Below, piece after piece: positions 33,165 through 43,275 of a stretch of 64,000 nt of DNA. Below the pieces are notes generated by a model. The model was not told where the DNA came from and ran no database searches. It worked only from the letters and a program-made list of their open reading frames with translations. Origin of the DNA: Bubalus kerabau (lineage: Eukaryota > Chordata > Mammalia > Artiodactyla > Bovidae). The stretch lies in contig NC_073627.1 of assembly GCF_029407905.1 (NCBI RefSeq), forward strand, positions 124,757,697 through 124,821,696, read 5' to 3'. Each line of letters starts with the position of its first letter. The stretch's first letter is position 1. The translations under genes and the position numbers were made by a program.

Positions 33165-33300
33165 TTAATTCTGTGAACTTGAGGATACTATTACTCTATT
33201 GAGCATGAATTTCTTCATCTATGAAATAGAACTCATAATACCAACTCTTTAAGGTAAGGATTACATAAAATAATATATTAAAAAGAAACTGGTCATGATA
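33165..33300 (+). mobile_element. MIR SINE fragment
   Basis: GCATGAATTTCTTCATCTAT, GAAATAGAACTCATAATACC and TTAAGGTAAGGATTACATAA follow the MIR core order (the 'cctcatctgtaaaatg' landmark, then the 'aggattaaat' landmark). Confidence 0.6.
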
Positions 33301-33443
33301 GATGAGCTCAAAAAATAGTTTTTATAATTAATTTTTCTATTATGATTATATCTATTACTAATAGTAGTGTTTAAATAAGTGGAATTTATCAGGCAAAATG
33401 TTGACTAAAAGGGACTGACTTTATTATGGTTTATATATTTACT

Positions 33444-33611
33444 TGGGCTTCCCAGGTGGCTCAGTGGTAAAGAATCTACCTGCCAAACAAGAGATACAAG
33501 TTTGATCCCTGGGTTGGGAAGATCCCCTGGAGAAGGAAATGGCAACCCACTCCAGTATTCTTGCCTGGGAAATCCCATGGACAGAGAGAATTAGCAATTA
33601 AACAGCAACAG
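33444..33611 (+). mobile_element. Bov-tA SINE, internally shortened
   Basis: Head TGGGCTTCCCAGGTGGCTCA, full A-unit start, then CCCATGGACAGAGAG jumps to a short ATTAGCAATTAAACAGCAAC tail. Flanks TATATATTTACTT (33431-33443) and CATATATTGACTT (33612-33624) are the target duplication. Confidence 0.9.
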
Positions 33612-33624
33612 CATATATTGACTT

Positions 33625-34439
33625 ATATTACTCAAGTTTCTTGAAACTATGCATGAAACAAAGTTGCTATTTATTTATAAATATATTTCTATTCTAAGTC
33701 TTAAATTAGAATTTTTTTCTCTAAGCAATTCTTATCCACATTGGTAACGATAGGCAAAGTCAGTGTAGGTGAGTGGAAAAGAGCTAGACCAAGAGCTTAA
33801 TATTTTTAGCCTTTGCCTATAACTAGCCCTTAGTAACTAATGGGAGAGGCAAGAACATTTATTTAAAAAAGAGACTCTTCAGAGGTTGCCTTAGGAGAGT
33901 TTGGAAAGAACTGTAGTCTCACTTGTTCTGATGTTTATTAAAATGCCGCAAAAATCCTATACCTACTTTGATCTTGACTCAAGAGAATGTCATGAAATTG
34001 TCACCAAATGAATCAAATCAACTCTGTATTTGTCCACTTGGGTGCATCTTGCAGACAGGTGAGAAGGAGGAAAAGGAAAGATTCGATGGCATACATCTTT
34101 TTTGAAAGTGTAATATCAACTAGATGTTGGAGAGAAAATACATTATACACCCTGGCATTAGTAGTCAATGTCCATCTAATTATAAGAGCTTCAGGAACCT
34201 GGTATTCTGTTTGACATCAAATATGTTAAAGGCTCACCCTACTATAATATTTTCTGAGGATTTGGTCAGATCATTTTCTTGCCTCTAATATTTAATTGAA
34301 CCAGTTGTGGGTAATGAGGTTGGCTTCTTGACATCTCACAAGTAGTTTTCACACTGAATTATCCTTAATCATAAGTTATATGTCATCTGTGGCCTACAGC
34401 ACAGGCAGATGGGAATTTGGTGGGACAGTCCATGAAAAT
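33625..34439. other. Unassigned DNA; last 165 bp duplicated at 35.98 kb
   Basis: 33625-34274 holds nothing I can name. 34275-34439 recurs, diverged by roughly an eighth by eye, at 35980-36150. Its last 12 bases (34428-34439) are the left target duplication of the BovB that follows. Confidence 0.6.
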
Positions 34440-34897
34440 TTGTTGTTGTTGTTCAGTCACTAAGTCATGTCTAACTCTGAGACACCATGGACTGCAACAA
34501 ACCAGGCTTCCCTGTTCTTCACCATCTCCCAGAGTTTGCTCAAATACATGTCCATTGAGTTGCTGATGCCATCCAAATCATCTCACCCTCTGTGACTCCT
34601 TGTCTTCCTGCCCTCAGTCTTTCCGAGCATCAGGGTCTTTTCCATTGAGTCAAGTTTTCACATCAGGTGGCCAAAATATTGGAGCTTCAGCTTTAGCATC
34701 ACTCCTTCCAATGAATATTCAAGGCTGATTTCCTTTAGTATTGACTGGTTTGATCTCCTTGCTGCCCAAGGGATTCTCAAGAGTCTTCTTTAGTACCACA
34801 ATTTAAAAGCAGCCAAATTCAGTGCTCAGCCTTCTTTATGGTTCAGCTCTCACATCCATACATGACTGCTGGAAAAACCATAGCTTGGACTATACTT

Positions 34898-35962
34898 CAG
34901 TTCAGTTCAGTTCAGTTCAGTCACTCAGTCGTGTCTGTCTCTTTGCAACCCCATGAACTGCAGCACGCCAGGCCTCCCTGTCCATCACCAACTCCTGGAG
35001 TTTACCCAAACTCATGTCCATTGAGTCGGCGATGCCATCCAGACATCTTATCCTCTGTCGTCCCCTTCTCTTCCTGCCCCTAATCCCTGCCAGCATCAGG
35101 GTCTTTTCCAATGAGTCAACTCTTCACATGAAGTGGCCAAAGTATTGGAGTTTCAGCTTCAACATCATTCCTTCCAAAGAACCCCCAGGACTGATCTCCT
35201 TTAGGATGGACTGGTTGGATCTCCTTGCAGTTCAAGGGACTCTCAAGAGTCTTCTCCAATACCACAGTTCAAAAGCATCAATTCTTCAGTGCTCAGCCTT
35301 CTTCACAGTCCAACTCTCACATCGATACATGACCATTGGAAAAACCATAGCCTTGACTAGACGGACCTTTATTGGCAAAGTAATGTCTCTGCTTTTGAAT
35401 ATGCTATCTAGGTTGGTCATAACTTTCCTTCCAAAGAGTAAGCGTCTTTTAATTTTATGGCTGCAATCACCATCTGCAGTGATTTTGGAGCCCCAAAAAA
35501 TAAAGTCTGCCATTGTTTCCACTGTTTCCCCATCTATTTGCCATGAAGTGATGGGACCAGATGCCATGATCTTCGTTTTCTGAATGTTGAGCTTTAAGCC
35601 AACTTTTTCACTCTCCTCTTTCACTTTCATCAAGAGGCTTTTTAGTTCCTCTTCACTTTCTGCCATAAGGGTGGTGTCATCTGCATATCTGAGGTGATTG
35701 ATATTTCTCATATTGATATTTCATGTGGAGGTCAGTGGAGAAATAACTCAAGAAAGAATGAAGGGATAGAGCCAAAGCAAAAACAATACCCAGTTGTGGA
35801 TGGTCTGGTGATAGAAGCAAGGTTCGATGCTGTAAAGGGCAATATCGCTAGGAACCTGGAATGTTAGGTCCATGAATCAAGGCAAATTGGAAGTGGTCAA
35901 ACAGGAGATGGCAAGAGTGAACATCGACATTCTAGGAATCAGCGAACTAAAATGGACTGGAA
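34898..35962. mobile_element. Second BovB, also twin-primed, nested in the first
   Basis: 34898-35713 is minus strand from a (GTTCA)n tail to the RT YADD region; its reverse-strand frame 35286-35711 (141 codons) reads NHLRYADDTTLMAE to GCESWTVKKAEH-type text. At about 35714 it switches to plus strand: GTGGAGGTCAGTGGAGAAAT through GAACTAAAATGGACTGG, the 5' part ending at the EN start. The middle of the element is missing. The 12-bp repeat TGGACTATACTT flanks it (34886-34897, 35963-35974). Confidence 0.9.
35286..35711 (-). pseudogene. BovB RT to C-terminal region fragment (141 codons)
   Basis: The frame holds the end of RT motif C (YADDTTLMAESEEELKSLL) and the thumb/C-terminal region (KIMASGPITSWQIDGET, then SKITADGDCSHKIKRRLL, then FPMVMYRCESWTVKK). 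The upstream RT motifs are missing because of the twin-priming deletion, and a stop follows at the A-E-H point. No start context. Confidence 0.85.
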
Positions 35963-35979
35963 TGGACTATACTTAAATA

Positions 35980-36165
35980 GCTATATATTTAATTGAACTG
36001 GCTGTGGGTAATGACATCTGCTTCTTGACAACTCACAAGTAGTTTTTACACTGAGTTATGCTTAATTGTAAGTTATATGTCATCTTTCGCCTTCAGCACA
36101 GGCAGATGGGAGATTAGTAGGACAGTACATGAAAATTTGTTGTTGTCAGTTTAGCTATTATATAT
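35980..36165. repeat. Duplicate of the 34275-34450 flank inside BovB
   Basis: TATTTAATTGAACTGGCTGT, CTCACAAGTAGTTTTTACAC, AAGTTATATGTCATCTTTC, AGCACAGGCAGATGGGAGAT and TACATGAAAATTTGTTGTTG parallel the left flank of the BovB and its first bases. BovB minus-strand sequence then resumes at TAGCTTGGACCTTTGTCAGC. Confidence 0.88.
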
Positions 36166-36505
36166 AGCTTGGACCTTTGTCAGCAAAGTGATGGCTCTGC
36201 TTTTTAATACACTGTCTAGGTTTGCCATAGTTTTTCCTCCAAGGACCAAGCGTCTTTTAATTTCATGGCTGCAGTCACCATCCCCAGTGATTTTAGAGAC
36301 CAAGGAAATAAAATATGTCACCGCTTCCACTTTTTCCCAATCTATTTACCATGAAGTGATGGGACCAGATGCCATGATCTTTGTTTTCTGAATGTTAAGT
36401 TTTAAGCCAACTTTTTCACCCTCCTCTTTCACTTTCATCAAGAGGTTCTTTAGTTCCTCTTCACTTTCTGCCATTAGAGTGATATCATCTGCATGTCTGA
36501 GGTTG

Positions 36506-36691
36506 GCTTTTTTTTTTCTTTTTTTTTTTAAATTTAAATTTATTTATTTTAATTTAATACTTTACAATATTGTATTAGTTCTGCCACACTTCAACATGAA
36601 TCCACCACGGGCGTACACATGTTCCCCATCCTGAACCCCCCTCCCACCTCCCTTCCCATACCATCCCTCCAGGTCATCCCAGTGCATCCCA
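36506..36691 (-). mobile_element. L1 3' end inserted in BovB
   Basis: T-rich left edge (the poly(A)), then TTTACAATATTGTATTAGTT, ACTTCAACATGAATCCACCA and ATGTTCCCCATCCTGAACCC, the ruminant L1 3' UTR also seen reversed at 60.6-60.76 kb. Only a 4-bp GTTG overlap marks the target. Confidence 0.92.
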
Positions 36692-37186
36692 GTTGTTGAT
36701 ATTTTTCCTGGCAATCTTGATTCCAGCTTGTGAGTCATCCAGCCTGGCATTTCACATAATGTACTCTGCATATAAGTTAAACAAGCAGAGTAACAGTACA
36801 CAGCCTTGATATACTCCTTTCCCTATTTTGAATCAGTCTGTTGTTCCATGTCCAATTCTAACTCTTGCTTCTTGATCTGCATACAAGTTTCTCAGGAGAC
36901 AGGTAAGGAGGTCTGGTATCCCCATCTCTTTAAGAATTTTTCATAGTTTGTTTGGTCCACACAGCTAAAGGCTTTATTGTAGTCAATGAGGCAGAAGTAG
37001 ATGTTTTTCTGGAATTCCCTTGCTTTTTCTATGATCCAATGGATGTTGGAAATTTGATCTCTGGTTCCTCTGCCTTTTCTAAACTCTAAACCTTTCTAAA
37101 GCCAGTACATCTGAATGTTTTCAGTTCACATATTATTGAAGCCTAGCTTGAAGTGTTTTGAATATTATCTTGCTAGGATGTGAAAT

Positions 37187-37462
37187 CAGAGAAGGTGATG
37201 GCACCCCACTCCAGTACTCTTGCCTGGAAAATCCCATGGATGGAGGAGCCTGGTAGGCTGCAGTCCATGGGGTTATGAAGAGTTAGACACGACTGAGCGA
37301 CTTCACTTTCACTTTTCACTTTAATGCATTGGAGAAGGAAATGGCAGCCCACTCCAGTGTTCTTGCCTGGAGAATCCCAGGGATGGGGGAGCCTGGTGGG
37401 CTGCCATCTATGGGGTCGCACAGAGTCGGACACGACTGAAGCAACTTAGCAGCAGCAGCAGC
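37187..37462 (+). mobile_element. Bov-A2 SINE in BovB, 9-bp target-site duplication
   Basis: Complete dimer from CAGAGAAGGTGATGGCACC to the (AGC)n tail. ATGTGAAAT is repeated at 37178-37186 and 37463-37471. Confidence 0.96.
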
Positions 37463-38241
37463 ATGTGAAATGAACGCAATTGTATGACAGTTTGAACATT
37501 TTTTGGCATTGCCTTTCTTTGGACTTGGAATGAAAACTGACCTTTTACAGTCCTGGGACTACTGCTAAATTTTCCAAATTTGTTGACATATTGACTGCAT
37601 CACTTTCACATAATCATCTTTTAGGATTTGAAAGAACTCATCTGGAATTCCATCACCTCCACTGGCTTTGTTCATAGTAATGCTTCTTGTGGTTCACTTG
37701 ACTTAATACTCCAGGATGTCTGGCTCTAGGTAAGTAACCACACCATCATGTCCTGCCAACCAAAGCAAGACCCAGTTTTCACCACAGTCAGTCCCTCCCA
37801 TTAGGAAACTTGCACCACCCTCTTATCCTTATGCATCAGAAGGCATACAGAAGAAGAAAGAACCACAATGCCATGGCAGCCAGTATGAAAAAAACCACAA
37901 TCATAGAAAGCTAACTAAAATGATCATTGAGCCTTATGTAACTCAATGAAACTATGAGCCATGCAGGTGCAGGGCCACCCAAGATGGACAAGACACGGTG
38001 GAGAGAGCTGATAAAATGTGGCCCACTGGAAAAGGGAATGGCAAACTACTCCAGTTTCTTGCCTAGAGAACCCTGTAAACAGAATGAAAAGGCAAAAAGG
38101 TATGGCACTGGAAGATGAGCCCCCATGTTGGTAGGTGTCCAATACGCCAGTGGGGAGAGTGGAGAAAAATGAATCAAGGTAAATTGGACCTGGAAAACAG
38201 GAGATGGCAAGAGTGAATATCAACATCTTAGCAATCAGTAA

Positions 38242-38520
38242 CAGAGAAGGCAATGGCACCCCACTCCAGTACTCTTGCCTGGAAAATCCCATGGATGGAG
38301 GAGCCTGGAAGGCTGCAGTCCATGGGGTCGCTGAGGGTCCGACACGACTGAGCGACTTCACCTTCACTTTTCACTTTCATGCATTGGAGAAGGAAATGGC
38401 AACCCACTCCAGTGTTCTTGCCTGGAGAATCCGAGGGACAGGGAAGCCTGGTAGGCTGCCGTCTAATGGGTCACACAGAGTCGGACACGACTGAAGCGAC
38501 TTAGCAGCAGCAGCAGCAGA
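38242..38520 (+). mobile_element. Bov-A2 SINE in BovB, 12-bp target-site duplication
   Basis: Complete dimer from CAGAGAAGGCAATGGCACC to the (AGC)n tail. The perfect repeat AGCAATCAGTAA is at 38230-38241 and 38521-38532. Confidence 0.97.
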
Positions 38521-39688
38521 AGCAATCAGTAAACCAAATGAACAAGAATGGGTGAATTTAATTCAGATGATCATTGAATTACTATTACTATGGGCAAGAA
38601 TCTCTTAGAAGAAATGGAGTAGCCCTCATAGTCAGTAAAGTAGTTCAAAATGCAGTGCTTGGGTGAAACGTCAATAACAACAGAATGATCTCAGTTCCTT
38701 TCCAAGGCAAACCATTCAGCATCAAAGTAATCCAAGCCTATCCCACAACCACTAATGCCAAAGAAGCTCAAGTTGAACAGCTTATGAATACCTCCAAGAC
38801 TTTCTAGAATTAACATCAAAAAAAGATGTCCTTTTCATCACAGGGGATTGGAATACAGAAGAAGGAAATCAAGAGATACCTGTAGTGACAGGCAAGTTTG
38901 GTCTTGGAGTACAAAATGAAGCAGGGCAAAGGCTAACAGAGTTTTGCCAAGAGAATGCACTGATCATAGCAAACACTCTCTTCCAACAACAGAAGGGTAA
39001 TTCTATGCAAGGACATCACCAGATGGTCAATACTGAAATCAGATTGATTATATTCTTTGCAGCTGAGGGTGGAGACGCTCTATACAGTCAGCAAAAACAA
39101 GACCTGGAGCTGACGGGCTCAGATCATGAGCTCCTTATTGCAAATCTCAGGCTTAAATTGAAAAAGCAGGGAAAACCACTAGGACATTCCAGGAAGACTT
39201 AAATCAAATGCCTTATGATTATACAGTAGAGGTGACAAATAGATTCAAGGGATTAGCTGTGATAGACAGAGTGCCTGAAGAACGATGGACAGAAGTTCAT
39301 AACATTGTACAGGAGGCGGTAACCAAAACTATTCCCCCCAAAAAAATGCAAAACAACCAAGTGATTGTCTGAGGAGGCCTTACAAATAGCTGAGAAAAAA
39401 AAAGAGAAGCAGAAGGTAAAGGAAAAAGGGAAATATTTACTCAACTGAATGCAGAGTTCCAAACAGCAAGGAGAGATAAGAAAGCCTTGTTAAGTGAACA
39501 ATGCAAGGAAATTGAGGAAAACATTAGGATGGGAAAGACCAGAGATCTCTTCAAGAAAATTGGAGATTACAAAGGAACATTTCATGCAAAGATGGGTATG
39601 ATAAAGGACAGAACTGGTAAGGACCTAACAGAAGCAGAGGAGATTAAGAAGAGGCGGCAAGAATACACACAAGTACTATACAAAAAGG
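38519..39688 (+). pseudogene. BovB endonuclease and linker region, decayed
   Basis: This holds the inverted 5' half of the first BovB after the SINE. Endonuclease landmarks: GGCAAGAATCTCTTAGAAGA (38594), a GGGGATTGGAAT-type block (38843; the 'GDWN' motif), then the 105-codon frame 38885-39202 (KFGLGVQNEAGQRLTEFCQ). The linker follows (39487-39696: LSEQCKEIEENIRMGKTRDL, DLTEAEEIKKRRQEYTQ). RTE endonucleases are APE-like nicking enzymes. Frameshifts separate the blocks, and no continuous EN frame exists. Confidence 0.85.
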
Positions 39689-39898
39689 GTCCATGAAAAT
39701 ACCGGCCCATAAAAAAGTCTTGACAACAGGCTGTATTTCAGAACACTTCATTCAGGCCTTATGTCAGTGTAAATATTAGAAGACTTGGGAGAGTTTGCAA
39801 TCTTTAGCCTGGTTAAATTGTTATTTTAACCCTTCCTTTCCCTGAGTACCATTTATGGATAGTTTAGTTCACTTGTTTTTCATGTTGTTTTCCTAAAG

Positions 39899-40108
39899 TG
39901 AAAGTGAAGTCGCTCAGTCATGTCCGACTCTCTGTGACCCAGTGGACTGTAGCCTACCAGGCTCCTTCATCCATTCGATTCTCCAAGCAAGAATACTGGA
40001 GTGGGTTGCCATTTCCTTCTCCAGGGGATCTTCCCAACCCAGGGATCAAACCCAGGCCTCCCACATTGGAGGCAGATGCTTTAACCTCTGAGCCACCAGG
40101 GAAGCCCC
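39899..40108 (-). mobile_element. Bov-tA SINE with 13-bp target-site duplication
   Basis: Minus orientation from AAGTGAAGTCGCTCAGTCA to GAGCCACCAGGGAAGCCCC. TGTTTTCCTAAAG is repeated at 39886-39898 and 40109-40121. Confidence 0.96.
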
Positions 40109-40121
40109 TGTTTTCCTAAAG

Positions 40122-42729
40122 GTGTCCCACTTTATGGAAAAGGAAATCAAACAAAATGATACAAAGCACAACATAATACAACAATAACAAAAAACAATGT
40201 GTAATCCATTGACATAGTTTGGAGTTGTGATTTATGAATTATTTTTTAATCTCAGAAAAAACCTTAACTCTATTGCTTAGATATAGAGTTCTGTAAAAGC
40301 CCTAGGCTTTCTGTGAGCAGGCTTTTTCTTTTATAAAGGAATGGAGATTACAGGAAAAAAAATACCAGTTGGAGAAATCCTTTTAAGTAATTTGCATATG
40401 AATAATCCCCAGGGATGTTATTTAGGCAAAAGAGTATAGCAACTTCTACAAAATGGAAGTGACACTAAACAGGGAAAAATAATTTTATAGATTGTGTTTG
40501 AGGAAAGTAAACTAGGAAAGGAAAGATGAAGAGTCTGATTCTTTTATAAATGTTATGTACTTGGATAGTAAACACATCAGTAGCAATTCTGTGTTTTGTT
40601 TTTCTTCAGCCATGCATGGTGCTTTTTTGGATGGATGGTGTTTCTTTCTTGATGCTGTCAGTCCCAGTTCAGATCTCCATATCCCAGATTGCTTGTCTTA
40701 CATTAGCTATGTATGAAAATTGCCTTATGTCATACACTCCATGCAATCTAGAGAAAGATTTTTCATTGTGGAACAAACTTGAAAAAACAAAATATTTCTA
40801 TGAAAAGCAATTTGCTTTGCTAGGCTTCGCTTGTATTCCCAGTACAATTACTGTAGATTATATGAGTTTGAAAATGAGCTTTCTTCTTTGCAATCCACTC
40901 CTACCTCTGTTTGATTCTCTCGTGAAGTCATAATCCTCTGACATAAACCTGTTACCATGGAGATTAATGTGATGTTACAAATTTGCTATTATTTATGACT
41001 TCGTTGTAAGATGGTTCCAAAGAGAAATTAATCTCTGATTTCTTCACCAAATATTTGGGAGACATATGAGAACAGGTGAAGGTATTTCAGCTTGCACCTC
41101 TTAATTGGGAAATGGAAGTGTTTTCACTTGTAACAAATACAAATATCCAAGGAATAATAATTTTTAAGAATATTAAAATAAACATCTTGAAGGAAAGTTG
41201 AAATGTGAAATGGTAAGATAAAATATATATTCCATTTACATAATATCTTCTGAGAGCTACAAGATAAGTTCCACCTTGAGAAGTGCAGCTGTGTCATTCT
41301 CTGAACAAGTTCCTCCTTGGTACTGCATGTTTACTTTCTTAGCAAAAGAAAGCCAAACAGTGAGCCCTCTTGGTGTATAAGCCCCTCAACCATTGAGATA
41401 TTGAATTCTGATCTTTAATAAACCAACATTGATTTACTTCACTGCTTCTGTTTGCTTAGTTAAGCTCCATTGGCATAGGAAAAGGCACACATAATTTAAT
41501 TAAATTACTTTTTTTTTCATTTGATTTTTTATTAGTGCATAAAGTAGGCTTTAAGCATTTGGAATTTATTTTTACCAGTAAAATATATTTCATCTCTCTT
41601 GGAGGCAGAGTTTGAAATTTTAGTTAATTTCACCCCTCACTCTCAATACACACAAAGATAAAATACAACCAAAGATCTTATTTTTGAATGTCAGATTTAC
41701 TCTTTCTTTCTTGACATCAGTGTTGACTCTTGAAGAATCCAGTGTAATATCTAAACAGGGCTGAGCTTGGAGATTTCCAGATTTCAGATGCCAATAAGCA
41801 ACTTGATATCTAACATTTTAGTTAGGCAACATTTTGTTTTGTTAGAACTGAATTTTTCCTGATCATCTAGGTTAGCCATTTAATAGATCAAAAAATCGTA
41901 CTTGGAATGGTGAAGTCATCTTGTCAAAGCTCAGGAAGCTGATTGGTTGACAGTTTAGAGTTACACTCAGAGATCTTGAGAATTTAATTCCACATTATCA
42001 ATGGTACTTGAAAAATACTCTTCTCTTGAGTTTACTTCAAATTAGAGAGTTAAAACTTGTTTTCCTAAATATAAAGGTTAATGTTAAACATATTTTTCAT
42101 ATCTAATTTTTGTTAGTTTTCCTTTTAAGACACTGGATATTTAGTTTCCAAATGAAGGTCCAAGTTATTTCTGTGGGAAGGAAGTCAGTGAATTATTTTA
42201 GAGTGTAAGTGGCATGCATGAAATAGCTTGTGATTTTGCACTTTGAGAGGCCTAGAAGCACATAGATTTGCCAGCTTTATTGGAGAATGACAAGGTCAAA
42301 AAGCTGTGAATTCTGTTTTTTTGCACAATACACTTGTTTCTTATGACTCCCTAGTGCAGGGTTAAAAAAATATAGTAGTATTACTTAGCTTTATGAAATT
42401 AGTCTAACCAACTGTTACAAATTTTTATGTATAGAATTCTTCTGAATTATACTGTTCTAGAGGTATTTCTCAATTAATGGAAGGTATATTTTTCTTATCT
42501 CCCAACATTTGAAGAGTAGGTAAGGGTTTTTCCCTCTATCGCTTGATGCAGGCAAGGAGGCATTTTTCCGTTAGCTGGGTGGCAGCCACCTCCTCACTGT
42601 GTGGAGAACTAAGCTTGAATGGATAGAAGAACATATAGGCAGAGTGGAGAGATGCAATTTGTCTGGGATCATGATGAATATATTGACATGCCAAGTTAAA
42701 CAGTCCTAGAACCTGAACTACTTTGGGAC
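40122..42729. other. 2.6 kb repeat-free DNA
   Basis: This is the longest stretch without a nameable repeat. A 127-codon plus frame (40550-40933) has two hydrophobic runs near its start but no family resemblance, no coding context and a low-complexity-free AT-rich composition. I treat it as a chance frame. 40934-41400 has a CNE-like look. Confidence 0.5.
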
Positions 42730-43275
42730 ATCATTTTATATGAGATAATAAGTAACCTTAATACTGTACTAGCCAGTTTAGTTGCCTCCCAGATCTGCTC
42801 ACCCCCATTGCCTTCTAGAGCTCAATCATTGCCCTGATTTCTGGACAGAGTGAGGACCAAACTGTGGTGAAGGTTCTATTATATCCTCCATGTCTGGAGC
42901 CCCAGTTCAGAAGTTCATCCCACTGGACTCACTGAAGCTCTGATGTTCCTCCCTAGTAGCTGCTTAGAGTGGTAATGAGAGGGGGTTAGTCAAGAAATGA
43001 GAAGGAGTTGGCAGATAGATTGCTGGCTCATCCCCACCCTATGGGCTACTTAGATGTAGTGGTTCCATGTGGCTGACATCCTACATGATTAAGCAATCAT
43101 TTACATTTTTTATAAGGCTGTGGCCAGCTGCATTTTGTACCACTTCATAATGTTTTTCCCCATTCTGTGTTCATTCCACTTCCCCTTGCTCTTGCTTCCC
43201 TGGGATTATAATCCCTATTCTCAGTGAAAGGTTCAACTGGCAAATTACCTCTTAGATTCTATTTTCTAGGAGACT
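42730..43275 (+). mobile_element. ERVL-type LTR (MLT2-like), ancient
   Basis: CCCAGATCTGCTCACCCCCA, CAATCATTGCCCTGATTTCT, CATGTCTGGAGCCCCAGTTC, CACATGATT-like AAGCAATCATTTAC and TTCTATTTTCTAGGAGACTC follow the order of a class III LTR on the plus strand. The left edge is uncertain. It directly precedes the internal region below. Confidence 0.55.

Larger units (their letters stand above)
34440..39688. mobile_element. Near-full-length BovB inverted by twin priming, with nested insertions
   Basis: Minus-strand BovB runs from its 3' terminus (34440, TTGTTGTTGTTCAGTC) to about 37750, where the reverse complement is CATGATGGTGTGG. There the strand switches: 37751-39688 is the 5' region and endonuclease part on the plus strand, ending ACTATACAAAAAGG. 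The two inner breakpoints lie about 20-25 bp apart on the BovB map, so nearly the whole element is present. The direct repeat GTCCATGAAAAT flanks the whole (34428-34439 and 39689-39700). Nested inside are a second BovB, a flank duplicate, an L1 tail and two Bov-A2s. Coding potential is lost. Confidence 0.9.

Noticed and set aside
40550..40933. 127-codon plus-strand frame in the repeat-free block
   Set aside because: No domain, codon-use or conservation evidence. Frames of this size are expected by chance in 64 kb; a cross-species frame test could revive it.
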